Notes: generated by a model not told the origin, from the letters alone. A stretch of 62,605 bases of DNA from an uncultured Oscillospiraceae bacterium (GCA_910589085.1 CAJUSG010000004.1:28917-91521), one strand, 5' to 3'; shown: positions 15,845-24,486, counted from the first letter of the stretch. Numbers and translations are program-made.

Positions 15845-15975
15845 AAAACTGCATAGAGGGTGACAAAATAATTCCCGTAGTTCAGAGCCCTGCGGACAAT
15901 TCTGGGCCCCTCTCCCCTTCTTTTTGCAGGAGGTCCTGTAAAAAGAGGGCGGCCTGTGGCCGCGCCTGCACAGTT

Positions 15976-16443
15976 TTAGCCCATCCCAACCGACAGGAAA
16001 TAGGCCCCCGCACAATAGATGTCCTCAAAGTCTATATGGACTGAAAATCCCGCTTGAGTCAAAACGTCCTGATACGGGGCGATCTGTTTTTCCAGTGTCC
16101 CGCCCAGCTCATCTATGTCAATGACAATAGGCGCTAAGCCGCTCAGCTTTTCCAGCAGCTCCTCTGGAATCCTGTCCTTGAGCCAGTCCAGCACCTTCCG
16201 GGTAGCCTCACCCTCATAGCAGCCCAGCAGCAGGCACAAGCCCCGCCAGGCCGACAGATACAGCCGCAGCGGCTCCTCCTCCAGTGTACCCTCCCGCTGA
16301 ATGAAGTCCAGCCACTCCTCTGAGCTCTGAACAAAGAGCATGTCCTGGAGCACGGAAGCATACTGGTCATAAACGGCTTGATACTCCTTTTTAGAGAGCA
16401 GTTCCTGTATGTTCTTCACATCTTCCCCGACTTGTGCGTTCAT
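15976..16443 (-). CDS. Uncharacterised small protein
   Basis: 155 residues, soluble, acidic, mostly helical. No family is recognised with confidence. The C-terminal segment FSVHIDFEDIYCAGAYFLSVG is its most distinctive part and is reminiscent of small cytosolic proteins of unknown function found singly in Firmicutes genomes. No signal peptide or membrane helix. It lies alone between the DnaA-box region and a palindromic repeat; normal codon use for the window supports its being real. Confidence 0.6.
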   Translation of the reverse strand: MNAQVGEDVKNIQELLSKKEYQAVYDQYASVLQDMLFVQSSEEWLDFIQREGTLEEEPLRLYLSAWRGLCLLLGCYEGEATRKVLDWLKDRIPEELLEKLSGLAPIVIDIDELGGTLEKQIAPYQDVLTQAGFSVHIDFEDIYCAGAYFLSVGMG

Positions 16444-16510
16444 GCCGCAGTTCTCCCTTTCTGTCGTGTATTCTCAGTTATAAAGGACCGATATCCCGCC
16501 CGCAGGCGGC

Positions 16511-16641
16511 AAGCCTCCCTTCGCAAAGGGAGGTGGCATTTGCGGAGCAAATGACGGAGGGTTTCCCCATCGAAACGCACCTGCTTTTCGGGGAAAACCC
16601 CCAGTCAGCTTCGCTGACAGCCCCCTTACGAAGGGGGCCTT
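16511..16641. repeat. MITE-like palindromic intergenic repeat
   Basis: About 131 bases whose ends are imperfect inverted repeats (AAGCCTCCCTTCG at 16511-16523, CGAAGGGGGCCTT at 16629-16641). Inside are nested hairpins: CCTCCCTTCGCAAAGGGAGG (16514-16533) and CAGTCAGC-TTC-GCTGACAG type pairing (16602-16620). No ORF. The nested structure is typical of short non-autonomous elements scattered in Oscillospiraceae genomes (recollection, not checked). Confidence 0.75.
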
Positions 16642-16661
16642 GAGGGTGCAGTCCCGCGGTC

Positions 16662-18050
16662 TTACAGCCGCTTACAGACCGCCCGGGCCGCCTGGACCCC
16701 CGAGGCTCCGGCCTGGGCCAGGCCTCTGGTGACGCCTGCGCCGTCGCCGGCGGCGAAGAAGTTGGGCAGAGCGGTCTCCAGCTCCCCGGTGAGCTGGAGG
16801 CGGGCGGAGTAGAATTTTACCTCCGCCCCGTAGAGCAGGGTGTCGTAGTTGGCGGTGCCGGGGGCGATCTTGTCCAGCTGATAGATCATCTCAATGATGT
16901 CGTCCAGCTGCCGTTTGGGCAGGGTGAGGGACAGGTCCCCGGGGACGGCGGCGGTGAGGGTGGGCCGGACGGTGGACTTGCCCATGCGGTGCTCGTTGGT
17001 GCGCCGGCCGCCCACCAGGTCGCCGAACCGCTGGACCAGCACCCCGCCGGCCAGCATGTTGGACAGGGAGGCCACATGCTTGCCGTAGCGGTAGGGCTCG
17101 TTGAAGGGCTTGGTAAAGCGGTTGGAGACCAGCAGGGCGAAGTTGGTATTTTCCGAGCGGAGGGCGGGGTCGGCGTAGGAGTGGCCGTTGACGGTGTTGA
17201 TGCCCTCCACGTTCTCGGCCACCACGTGGCCGTAGGGGTTCATGCAGAAGGTGCGCACGCTGTCGCCGTACTGCTTGGTGCGGTAGACCAGCTTGGACTC
17301 ATAGACCACATCGGTGATGTGCTCGAAGACCACCGCGGGCAGCTCCACCCGCACGCCGATATCCACCTGGTTGTTCAGCAGCTCCAGCCCCAGGTCTTTG
17401 CACTGGTTGGAGAACCACTCCGCCCCGGACCGCCCTGGCGCGGCGATGAGGTATTTACAGGAGACCTCGCCCCCCTTGGCCAGGAGGAGCCGGTAGCCGT
17501 CCTCCGCCGTTTGGATGGAGGCTACCTCTGTGTGGAAGGCGAACTCCAGCTTGTTCTGGAGGCCCTCGTAGATGTTGGTGAGGATGCGCAGGTTGTTCTC
17601 GGTGCCCAGGTGCTTGCACCGGGCCTGGAGAAGGTGGAGGTCGTAGGCCAGGGCCTGGCGGGCCAGCTGGCGGGCGGCGCCGCTCTCGGTGGAGAAGACC
17701 TCAGTGGTGGCCCCGTGGGCCACGTTGATGGAGTCCACATAGTCGATGAGCTCCATCACCTGGGCGGGCTCCATAAAGTCGGTGAGCCAGCCGCCGAACT
17801 GGGTGGTAAAATTGAACTTTCCGTCGGAGAAGGCCCCCGCCCCGCCGAAACCGCACATGGTATGGCACACGGGGCAGTGGATGCACTCCTTCACCTTCCC
17901 CGCCACAATGGGGCAGCTGCGGTGGTAGATGTCCGCGCCCTGGTCCAGGGCCAGCACCTTCAGCTCGGGGTGGAGGTGGGCCAGCTCGTAGGCCGCGAAG
18001 ATGCCCGCCTCGCCGCAGCCGAGAATAACAACGTCGTATCTGGCGTTCAT
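16662..18050 (-). CDS. FAD-dependent dehydrogenase-like flavoprotein (COG2509 type)
   Basis: 462 residues. N-terminal FAD motif VVILGCGEAGIFAA and C-terminal FFAAGDGAGVTRGLAQAGASG place it among NAD(P)/FAD-dependent dehydrogenases annotated as uncharacterised FAD-dependent dehydrogenases. A Cys-rich segment (ECIHCPVCHTMCG, four cysteines, about residues 53-65) precedes the GGAGAFSDGKFNF motif typical of this group and might be redox-active or bind metal. Start ATG 18050 follows AAGGA; an upstream in-frame start at 18152 would give an unrelated N-terminal tail. Divergent from the sialic-acid kinase gene. Physiological substrate unknown. Confidence 0.85.
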   Translation of the reverse strand: MNARYDVVILGCGEAGIFAAYELAHLHPELKVLALDQGADIYHRSCPIVAGKVKECIHCPVCHTMCGFGGAGAFSDGKFNFTTQFGGWLTDFMEPAQVMELIDYVDSINVAHGATTEVFSTESGAARQLARQALAYDLHLLQARCKHLGTENNLRILTNIYEGLQNKLEFAFHTEVASIQTAEDGYRLLLAKGGEVSCKYLIAAPGRSGAEWFSNQCKDLGLELLNNQVDIGVRVELPAVVFEHITDVVYESKLVYRTKQYGDSVRTFCMNPYGHVVAENVEGINTVNGHSYADPALRSENTNFALLVSNRFTKPFNEPYRYGKHVASLSNMLAGGVLVQRFGDLVGGRRTNEHRMGKSTVRPTLTAAVPGDLSLTLPKRQLDDIIEMIYQLDKIAPGTANYDTLLYGAEVKFYSARLQLTGELETALPNFFAAGDGAGVTRGLAQAGASGVQAARAVCKRL

Positions 18051-18177
18051 AGGGGTAATCCTTTCTGTTTTGAATTTTACTGACCTCTGCCGCCGGGACC
18101 CTTGGGGGCCGTTCCGGCGAAGATGAGCCCAGTATAGCACATTGCCCAACAAAAGGCAACGGTGCGGCGGTAAGGGA

Positions 18178-18206
18178 TTGAATATTGGACAAAACTATGC
18201 TACAAT
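18178..18206 (+). promoter_or_regulatory. Promoter before the sugar-kinase gene
   Basis: TTGAAT (18178-18183) and TACAAT (18201-18206) with a 17-base spacer, about 50 bases upstream of ATG 18260. The 209-base divergent gap otherwise contains no gene. Confidence 0.6.
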
Positions 18207-18259
18207 CAAACTGCGATCGTCTCCCAACATTTTAATCGACTGGATAAAGGAGAATCACC

Positions 18260-19633
18260 ATGAACAGATTTGGCATCAACGTGGAGCTGAAGCACACCCC
18301 CGTTCTGGACCCGGAGTTTATTCCCCTGATGCGTTTTAACCGCGCCTTCCTGGCCGGGGCAAAGAAGCCCATAGGAATTGCTGTGGAGCGGGCGGACGGC
18401 CAGATGGCCGCCTGCCATACCTTTATCCACGGCACCCCCGAGATGGCTGAGGCCGACCACTACTACATTGAGCGGATTGTCAAGACCATCCTGTGGATGA
18501 AGGGCGGCTTCAAGGTCTATGTCAGCGGCGACGCGGGGGTCTGCGAGTACCTGAGATCCGTCTACTGCGCCGGCGGACAGCAGGAGTTCGACTGGGACTA
18601 CATGGCCAGCGTCTTTGAGCACCCCTTTGAGATCGTTCTGGTGGATGAGATTCCCCAGGCCAAGGACGCCCCCAAGGCTATCGGCGGCCACCTGGGAGGG
18701 TGCCGCATCGGCTTTGACGCCGGCGGATCGGACCGGAAGGTGTCCGCCGTCATCGACGGGGAGACGGTATACTCCGAGGAGGTGGTCTGGTTCCCCAAGA
18801 CCAACTCCGACCCCGACTACCACTACGACGGCATTGTGGCCGCCCTGAAGTCCGCCGCCGAGCACATGCCCCGGGTGGACGCGGTGGGCGTGTCCTCCGC
18901 CGGGGTGTTCATCAACAACCGGACCATGAACGCCTCCCTGTTTTTGAAGGTCCCCAAGGAGATCTATGACGAAAAGGTCAAGGACATCTACATCCGGGCC
19001 ATCCGGGACACCTTCGGCGACGTGCCCTACTGTGTCATCAACGACGGCGACGTGTCCGCCCTGGCCGGGGCCATGAGCCTCAACGACAACAGCGTGCTGG
19101 GCATCGCGATGGGCACCAGCGAGGCGGTGGGCTATGTGGACGAGGAGGGCCGGATCACCGGCTGGCTCAACGAGCTGGCCTTTGTCCCCGTGGACGCCCA
19201 GCCCGAGGCCATGCGGGACGAGTGGTCCAACGACATCGGCTGCGGGGTGAAGTACTTCTCTCAGGATAGCGTCATCAAGCTGGCCCCCCGGGCGGGGATT
19301 GAGCTGGAGGAGAGTCTCAGCCCGGCGGAGAAGCTGAAGGTGGTCCAGAAGCTGATGGCGGAGGACGACCCCCGGGCCGCCAAGGTCTACGAGTCTATCG
19401 GCGTCTACCTGGGCCACACCCTGGCCTATTACTATGAGCTCTACGGCTGCCGCCACGTCCTCCTGCTGGGCCGGGTGATGAGTGGTAAGGGCGGCGACCT
19501 GATTCTGGACACCGCCAAGAAGGTGCTGGCCGACGAGTACCCCGAGGTGAAAATGGTCCCCGAGCTGCCCGACGAGAAGTTTCGCCGGGTGGGCCAGTCC
19601 ATGGCCGCCGCCAGCCTGCCGGAGATCGTGTAG
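18260..19633 (+). CDS. ASKHA-fold (ROK-like) sugar kinase, probably for an amino sugar
   Basis: 457 residues. Two actin-like nucleotide-binding signatures are visible: IGFDAGGSDRKVSAVIDG (phosphate 1, near residue 155) and MGTSEAVGYVDEEGRITG (phosphate 2, near 290), with VGVSSAGVFINN in between and a C-terminal HVLLLGRVMSGKGG adenosine motif. The typical ROK zinc motif C-x-C-G-x2-G-C-x-E is absent and there is a long N-terminal region of about 150 residues, so it is not a canonical ROK protein. Next to an AGE epimerase and N-acetylneuraminate lyase, N-acetylmannosamine or N-acetylglucosamine kinase is the likely role. ATG 18260 follows AAAGGAG. Its TAG stop lies in the following palindrome. 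Confidence 0.75.
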   Translation: MNRFGINVELKHTPVLDPEFIPLMRFNRAFLAGAKKPIGIAVERADGQMAACHTFIHGTPEMAEADHYYIERIVKTILWMKGGFKVYVSGDAGVCEYLRSVYCAGGQQEFDWDYMASVFEHPFEIVLVDEIPQAKDAPKAIGGHLGGCRIGFDAGGSDRKVSAVIDGETVYSEEVVWFPKTNSDPDYHYDGIVAALKSAAEHMPRVDAVGVSSAGVFINNRTMNASLFLKVPKEIYDEKVKDIYIRAIRDTFGDVPYCVINDGDVSALAGAMSLNDNSVLGIAMGTSEAVGYVDEEGRITGWLNELAFVPVDAQPEAMRDEWSNDIGCGVKYFSQDSVIKLAPRAGIELEESLSPAEKLKVVQKLMAEDDPRAAKVYESIGVYLGHTLAYYYELYGCRHVLLLGRVMSGKGGDLILDTAKKVLADEYPEVKMVPELPDEKFRRVGQSMAAASLPEIV

Positions 19634-19708
19634 GGGCGGGTATTACCCGCCTGCGTGATCGTGCATATGGCAGCCCGATAGAAACGGGCGGATGATATCC
19701 GCCCCTAC
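19630..19708. repeat. GTAGGG...CCCTAC palindromic element, GTAGGGGCGG subtype
   Basis: The outer arm GTAGGGGCGGGTATTACCCG (19630-19649) mirrors the end of the element, CGGATGATATCCGCCCCTAC (19689-19708), with a few mismatches. The stop codon of the kinase gene (19631-19633) is contributed by the arm. Confidence 0.8.
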
Positions 19709-19729
19709 AAGGGCAGCCCCGCGGGCTCT

Positions 19730-19793
19730 GTAGGGCGGGACGACTCGGCCCGCCGTCCCCGGAGAGGGGCGCGCCGGGGTCGTCGCGCCCTAC
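19730..19793. repeat. GTAGGGC...GCCCTAC palindromic element
   Basis: GTAGGGCGGGACGACTCGGC (starting 19730) faces GGGGTCGTCGCGCCCTAC (ending 19793). Same family as the copies at 35.1, 44.3, 52.2 and 59.1 kb. Only 21 bases separate it from the preceding element. Confidence 0.8.
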
Positions 19794-19863
19794 CCAAAAG
19801 GAGCCTTGCCCGCTGCGGCGGGGACGGGAGATGAAGATCAAAATGAGAAAAGAGGTCATAACG

Positions 19864-21066
19864 ATGGACCGTCAAAAATTACAGGACGCCCAGTCCTGGG
19901 TGAAGAGCGAGCTGGAGCGCTCCGCCCAGTTCTGGCTGGACCACGGCATGGACAAGGAGCACGGCGGGGTATACACCTGCCTGGACCGGAAGGGCGAGAT
20001 CTACTCCACCGACAAGAGCGTGTGGATGCAGGGCCGGTGCGGCTGGATCTTCGCCTTCCTGTGCCACAACTACGGTGTGAAGGAGGAGTGGCTGGAGGCC
20101 TCCAAGAGCTGTCTGGACTTTATGGAGGCCCACTGCTTCAACCACGCCTGCGGCGACCGGATGTACTTCACCGTCACGGCGGAGGGCGAGCCCCTGCGCC
20201 AGCGGCGGTATTACTTCTCCGAGGCCTTCTGCGCCATCGCCAACGCGGAGTATTACGGTGTCACCGGAGACAAGCAGCGGCTGGAGCGGGCCCGGCAGTG
20301 CTACGACCTGTACTGGGACCTGAGCCAGGGCAAGGCCGACCCGGTGGGCATGGGCCCCAAGACCATCCCGGAGACCCGGTCCGGCCGGGCCTTCGGCGCC
20401 CCCATGATTATCCTCAACGTCACCGGCGTGCTGCTGCGTACCGACCCGGAGCGGAGAGCCCTCTATGAGGAGCGGGCCCAGAAATGCGTGGACGACATCT
20501 TCAAATACCACGTGAAGCCCGAGCTGAAGTGTACCCTGGAGAACGTGGACGTGGACGGCACTCCCCGGCTGTACTACACCGAGGGCCGCACCGTCAACCC
20601 CGGCCACGATATCGAGGGGGTGTGGTTCCTGCTGGAGCACGCCCAGCGCACCAGGGACAAGGAGCTGGTGAAAAAGGCGGCCCAGATGTTCGACTGGGCC
20701 ATCGAGGCTGGCTGGGACAAGGAGTACGGCGGGCTGCTGTACTTCACCGACTGCCTGGGCAAGCCCCCCGAGGCCTATGAGCACGATATGAAGCTCTGGT
20801 GGCCCCACAACGAGATTCTCATCGCCTCCATGATGCTCTACCGGGACACCGGGGAGGAGAAGTATCTGGACTGGTTCTGCAAAACCATGGACTACTGCAA
20901 GGCCCACTTTGCCGACCCTGAGTACGGCGAGTGGTACGGCTACCTCCGCCGGGACGGCCTGCCCACCCAGCCCTCCACCAAGGGCAGCACCTTCAAGGGG
21001 CCCTTCCATATGCCCCGGAGCATGATCCTGGTGGACAAGATGATCGGCGAGCTTTTGGCGCGGTAA
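19864..21066 (+). CDS. AGE-family N-acylglucosamine 2-epimerase
   Basis: 400 residues, an (alpha/alpha)6-barrel epimerase expected to convert N-acetylmannosamine to N-acetylglucosamine after sialic acid cleavage. Conserved features: WMQGRCGWIFA, YYFSEAFCAIAN, TVNPGHDIEGVWFLLE with a catalytic His, WWPHNEILIA with the second, and FKGPFHMPRSM near the C-terminus. ATG 19864 was chosen because AGAGG precedes it by 8 bases and the N-terminus then aligns with the family; ATG 19831 is an in-frame alternative. It replaces the NanE-type epimerase used by many bacteria, a recognised variant of the pathway. Confidence 0.9.
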   Translation: MDRQKLQDAQSWVKSELERSAQFWLDHGMDKEHGGVYTCLDRKGEIYSTDKSVWMQGRCGWIFAFLCHNYGVKEEWLEASKSCLDFMEAHCFNHACGDRMYFTVTAEGEPLRQRRYYFSEAFCAIANAEYYGVTGDKQRLERARQCYDLYWDLSQGKADPVGMGPKTIPETRSGRAFGAPMIILNVTGVLLRTDPERRALYEERAQKCVDDIFKYHVKPELKCTLENVDVDGTPRLYYTEGRTVNPGHDIEGVWFLLEHAQRTRDKELVKKAAQMFDWAIEAGWDKEYGGLLYFTDCLGKPPEAYEHDMKLWWPHNEILIASMMLYRDTGEEKYLDWFCKTMDYCKAHFADPEYGEWYGYLRRDGLPTQPSTKGSTFKGPFHMPRSMILVDKMIGELLAR

Positions 21067-21110
21067 TCGCCCGGGTGCGGCAAACCCGGATTCCTGAATG
21101 GAGGTGCAGC

Positions 21111-21965
21111 GTGGAGAGGAACATTCTGGCCCAGATGATGCGGGAATACGACAGCTTCACCCGGTCGGAGCGGAAGATTGTGGACTATGTGCTGGAGCAC
21201 CAGAAGGAGACCCAGTACATCAGCATCACCGACCTGAGCGCGGAGTGCGAGGTGGCGGTGTCCACGGTGTCTCTGTTCTGCCGGAAGCTGAAGCTGGCGG
21301 GCTTCAACGACTTCAAGCTGGAGCTGGCCCGGGCGTCTCTGCCCGCCGGGGGCAGTGGGAGCCAGCTGGCGGGGGAGGTCCTGCCGGAGGACCCGCCGGC
21401 CACGGTAATGGGCAAGGTGCTGCACACCGTTCAGGATGAGCTGAATAACGCCTACCATATGCTGTCTGAGGCCTCGGTCACCCGGGCGGTGGACCTGCTC
21501 CGGGGGGCGGGCCAGGTGATCTGCCTGGGCCAGGGCAACCACTCGGTGGTGGCCCTGGCGGCCTGGGCCCAGTTTTCCACCACCTCCCCCAAGTTCAAGA
21601 CCATTCAGGACTCCCATATGCAGATTGTCACCCTGTCCACCCTGTCCAGAGAGGATGTGGTGCTCTACTTCTCCTACTCGGGAGCCACCCACGAGGTGCT
21701 GGAGGCGGCTGAGGTGATCCGGGGCCGGGGGGCGAAGCTGATCCTGGTCACCCGGTATCTCAACTCCCCGGCCAGCGCCTACGCCGACACCGTTCTGCTG
21801 TGCGGGCCCGCCGAGCAGCCCTTTCAGTTCGGCTCCTCGGCGGCCCTGATCGCCCAGCTCTATGTGGTGGAGGTGCTGCTCAGCGAGTTTGTCCGCCGGG
21901 ACCCGGAGGGGGCGGAGCGCTGCCGGCAGTCGGTGGGCAAGGCGCTGACCCAGAAGTGCGTTTGA
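21111..21965 (+). CDS. MurR/RpiR-family transcriptional regulator
   Basis: 284 residues. N-terminal HTH_6 domain (SFTRSERKIVDYVLEH, then LSAECEVAVSTVSLFCRKL) and C-terminal SIS phosphosugar-binding domain (residues about 125-260; VICLGQGNHSVVALAAW, YFSYSGATHEVLEAAEVI). RpiR regulators in sialic-acid clusters typically sense a phosphosugar such as GlcNAc-6-P or ManNAc-6-P. GTG 21111 follows GGAGGT. Probably acts at the TTTCGATTT sites before the ABC importer, an inference from location. Confidence 0.92.
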   Translation: MERNILAQMMREYDSFTRSERKIVDYVLEHQKETQYISITDLSAECEVAVSTVSLFCRKLKLAGFNDFKLELARASLPAGGSGSQLAGEVLPEDPPATVMGKVLHTVQDELNNAYHMLSEASVTRAVDLLRGAGQVICLGQGNHSVVALAAWAQFSTTSPKFKTIQDSHMQIVTLSTLSREDVVLYFSYSGATHEVLEAAEVIRGRGAKLILVTRYLNSPASAYADTVLLCGPAEQPFQFGSSAALIAQLYVVEVLLSEFVRRDPEGAERCRQSVGKALTQKCV

Positions 21966-22037
21966 AAGGAAGCGCCGAATCCCTGAGCAGGGGAGCGAGG
22001 CGTGACAACAAGTGCCGAAATCCTTTTGGAGGACCTT

Positions 22038-22676
22038 ATGGGAGAATTTTTTAATCCGGAGAAGGGCATATGGGTCTGGCTGAGCACCCTTGTGGATGTG
22101 TGCGGACTGTCCATTGTGTGGATATTCCTGTGTATGCCGGTGGTGACGGCCGGCCCCGCCACGGCGGCGCTGTACTATACGGCGGTCAAGTGCGTCCGGG
22201 GCCGGGAGAGCGGGGCGTTTGGCTGCTATTTCCGCTCCTTCCGGGCCAACTTTAAAACCGGGCTCTGGACCACCCTGGCCGTCCTCCCGGCGGCGGCCCT
22301 GCTGCTGGGCCTGCACCACATTGCGCGCTGGTACGGCACGCGGGCGGGCGGTGTGCTCTATGTGCTGTACATCGCCCAGTACTTTGTCCTGATGCTGCCG
22401 GCGGGGGTGCTGTGCTGGCTGTGCCCCCTGCTGGGCCGGTTTGAGTATGGGGTGCGGGACCTGTTTGGAACCGCCCTTCGCCTCACGGTGCTCCACCTGC
22501 CCAGCACGGTGGTGATGGTGCTGCTGACGGCCCAGACCGCCGTGCTGTGCCTCCAGTACTGGTGGCCGGCGCTCTTCATGCCCGCCGTGACCACGCTGCT
22601 GGTCTCTCTGTTCACCGAGCGCGTTTTTCAAAAATACGCCCCGGAGCTGGCCCCTGAAGAGGACCTGGATGAATAA
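22038..22676 (+). CDS. YesL-family (DUF624) membrane protein
   Basis: 212 residues with about five transmembrane helices. The start MGEFFNPEKGIWVWLSTL and the IFLCMPVVTAGPATAALYYT segment are characteristic of YesL/DUF624 proteins, which are commonly encoded with ABC sugar importers and are of uncertain function. ATG 22038 after TTGGAGGA is preferred to GTG 22002. Transcribed with the kinase-epimerase-regulator group and closed by a terminator. Confidence 0.85.
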   Translation: MGEFFNPEKGIWVWLSTLVDVCGLSIVWIFLCMPVVTAGPATAALYYTAVKCVRGRESGAFGCYFRSFRANFKTGLWTTLAVLPAAALLLGLHHIARWYGTRAGGVLYVLYIAQYFVLMLPAGVLCWLCPLLGRFEYGVRDLFGTALRLTVLHLPSTVVMVLLTAQTAVLCLQYWWPALFMPAVTTLLVSLFTERVFQKYAPELAPEEDLDE

Positions 22677-22678
22677 AA

Positions 22679-22714
22679 GAAGTCTGCCGCTCTCCTGCGG
22701 CAGACTTCTTTTTT
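22679..22714. terminator. Bidirectional terminator
   Basis: GAAGTCTGCCGC (22679-22690) pairs with GCGGCAGACTTC (22697-22708); T-run to the right and A-run to the left serve the converging yesL-like and DUF4261-like genes. Confidence 0.85.
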
Positions 22715-22717
22715 CGG

Positions 22718-23551
22718 TCAGACGCCGCCGCCCACAATGAACAGCGCGCCCTTCAGCTCCTTGAACACGGAGGGAGCTCCTGGTGTAAAGGCGATGGTGT
22801 CCATATTCCGATAGAGCTCCCGTCCGGTGATCTGGAAGATGGACATGAGGTAGAGCTTTTCATGGAGCTCCGGCCAGGGGGACTTGGCGTCCAGGAACCA
22901 CAGCTCCAAAAAGCCGAAGTGCTTCAGCCCCCAGGTCCCCACCATCGGAAGCTCGCCCTTCTGCCCGCTGCGGATGCTGATCCAGAGCGGGGCGGGGAAG
23001 TACTCCGGGTCGTCCCGGTTTTTCTCCAGAATGGCGGCGTGCTGAAGGTAAAGTCTCCGGCTGATTAAGAGCTCGGCGTCCGCGACAAAGACGCCCACGG
23101 CCCCGTCGAGCCCCACCAGCGCCCCGGCCAGGTGGGTAAACAGGAGGCAGACCCTGCGCTTTTCCGCCAGGGAGACCCCGCCGCCCTTCTGGGCCAGCAC
23201 CAGGAAGGCCCTGTGGGCCAGCAGCTCCTCCCGCTCCTGGGGGGAGAACAGCCCCTCCTGGAGGGAGGAGAGGTCGTAGACCTGGGGCGGGTGGGGCATA
23301 GCCAGGTAGCTGCAAAAGAACTCGGTCCCCTCCAGCCGGACCGTCATGGCGGGGGCGTTGGGGGCGCTGCGGTCCACAGAGACCAGGGCCTGGGGGCCGA
23401 AGCGGTCCTCCACGGCCCCGGTCACGGCTTCCCACCCCACGTCCCTGCCCAGCAGGATGACGGCGGCGGTGTCCGCCGTGGGGGACAGGGCCGGCCCCTG
23501 GGGGGCGGGCTCGGGATCCTTTTTCCGCTTGAACCGATCAAATAGTCCCAT
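22718..23551 (-). CDS. DUF4261-like uncharacterised protein
   Basis: 277 residues. An N-terminal positively charged start (MGLFDRFKRKKDPEP) is followed by a soluble domain with SYLAMPHPP, AHRAFLVLAQKGG and a C-terminal GTWGLKHFGFLELWFLDAKSPWPEL region (quoted as landmarks: TWGLKHFGFLEL) that resembles DUF4261 proteins. Function unknown; not obviously part of sialic-acid use. It ends at the shared terminator and lies downstream of the esterase gene in the same direction, 10 bases apart, so co-transcription is likely. Confidence 0.6.
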   Translation of the reverse strand: MGLFDRFKRKKDPEPAPQGPALSPTADTAAVILLGRDVGWEAVTGAVEDRFGPQALVSVDRSAPNAPAMTVRLEGTEFFCSYLAMPHPPQVYDLSSLQEGLFSPQEREELLAHRAFLVLAQKGGGVSLAEKRRVCLLFTHLAGALVGLDGAVGVFVADAELLISRRLYLQHAAILEKNRDDPEYFPAPLWISIRSGQKGELPMVGTWGLKHFGFLELWFLDAKSPWPELHEKLYLMSIFQITGRELYRNMDTIAFTPGAPSVFKELKGALFIVGGGV

Positions 23552-23561
23552 AGGGTCCCTC

Positions 23562-24215
23562 CTAGGGCAGCAGCCCGGGGACCGCCTCCGCCAGCAGTTG
23601 GGCCAGCTGGGCGTGTCCCTTTCTGGTCAGGTGCATCCCGTCCAACGGGTTAAACTCACAGTCCTTGGCGTCGATGAAGTGGGCGCCCACAAGCCGGGCG
23701 GTCTTTTCATAGTACGCGGGCAGCTCCCGGGACTTCTCCAGGCAGCCCTTTCCCATAGGCACGCCGCACTCGGCCAGCTCCATCTCCGGGCGGATGGGGG
23801 GCGGGCAGACAATGAGGATGTTGGGGGCGTGGTCTCCCCAGCAGTCCACGCTCTGGGCCTTGCGCACCAGCCGCTCCATGCCGATGGCGATGCAGGAGGC
23901 GTTGGCCCCCAGCCGCTCCTTGGTGTCGTTGGTGCCCAGCATGATGATGAGCAGGTCGAGGAACTCGTGGCTCTTCAGCAGGGAGTAGAGCACGGTGAGG
24001 GTGTCCATGGTCTCGTGGAGGGGGTCGGGGAACACGGTGGTCCGGCCGGACAGCCCCTCCTCCGTCACCAGATAGTCGGAGCCAAGGGCCTTTTGCAGCA
24101 GACAGGTCCACCGCTCGTCCTCGTTGAAGCGGATGCCGCCGTCGGCGCAGTCGGCGGGGTCGGCGCAGTAGCCGTGGGTGTTGGAGTCGCCCAGACAGAG
24201 TATGTGTTTTTTCAT
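23562..24215 (-). CDS. SGNH/GDSL hydrolase, arylesterase-like; candidate sialate O-acetylesterase
   Basis: 217 residues. The nucleophile serine lies in ILCLGDSNTHG at the N-terminus; EEGLSGRTT, LLIIMLGTNDTKERLG (Gly and Asn of the oxyanion hole) and the C-terminal DGMHLTRKGH (Asp-x2-His) complete the SGNH set. The arrangement closely recalls the mycobacterial arylesterase/acyltransferase group. It is divergently transcribed from the sugar ABC importer and shares its control region, so removal of O-acetyl groups from sialic acids is a reasonable inference. ATG 24215 follows AAAGGA; ATG 24221 is possible. Confidence 0.85.
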   Translation of the reverse strand: MKKHILCLGDSNTHGYCADPADCADGGIRFNEDERWTCLLQKALGSDYLVTEEGLSGRTTVFPDPLHETMDTLTVLYSLLKSHEFLDLLIIMLGTNDTKERLGANASCIAIGMERLVRKAQSVDCWGDHAPNILIVCPPPIRPEMELAECGVPMGKGCLEKSRELPAYYEKTARLVGAHFIDAKDCEFNPLDGMHLTRKGHAQLAQLLAEAVPGLLP

Positions 24216-24292
24216 AGACATCGTCCTTTCAACAGCTCCCGGGATGAGATAGGATAAGCGTAACAGGTTTTTTTGGTTTGTCAAGACAGATT

Positions 24293-24427
24293 ATTTCGAT
24301 TTACTGCCGTAAACCAAGTGCAAACTGCACAAAAATCGAAATTATTTTTGTTGATTCCACTAAATTTGCAGATTTTTCGGAAATGCTTTCGATTTTGATT
24401 GACAGGTAAATATTTCTCTTGTATACT
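24293..24427. promoter_or_regulatory. Divergent control region: promoter and three TTTCGATTT sites
   Basis: A near-consensus sigma-A promoter TTGACA (24399-24404), 17-base spacer, TATACT (24422-24427) drives the ABC importer genes. ATTTCGATTT (24293-24302), AAATCGAAAT (24333-24342, inverted) and TTTCGATTTT (24387-24396, abutting the -35 box) look like repressor sites. The RpiR-type regulator encoded at 21.1 kb is the natural candidate. Confidence 0.7.
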
Positions 24428-24486
24428 TTACACAGCGACCTTAGCCTTGTACATCTATTTTTTGTGAATTAGAAGGAGGATACACA

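Noticed and set aside
15600..15866. Short ORFs on both strands upstream of mnmE (for example 15672-15863, with VENPVDNVEKP-like repeats)
   Set aside because: The apparent peptide repeats are just translations of the repeated DnaA boxes; no ribosome-binding site.
18260..19633. Canonical ROK kinase (NanK) label
   Set aside because: The diagnostic zinc motif of ROK proteins is not present and length exceeds the family by about 150 residues; kept as ASKHA/ROK-like.
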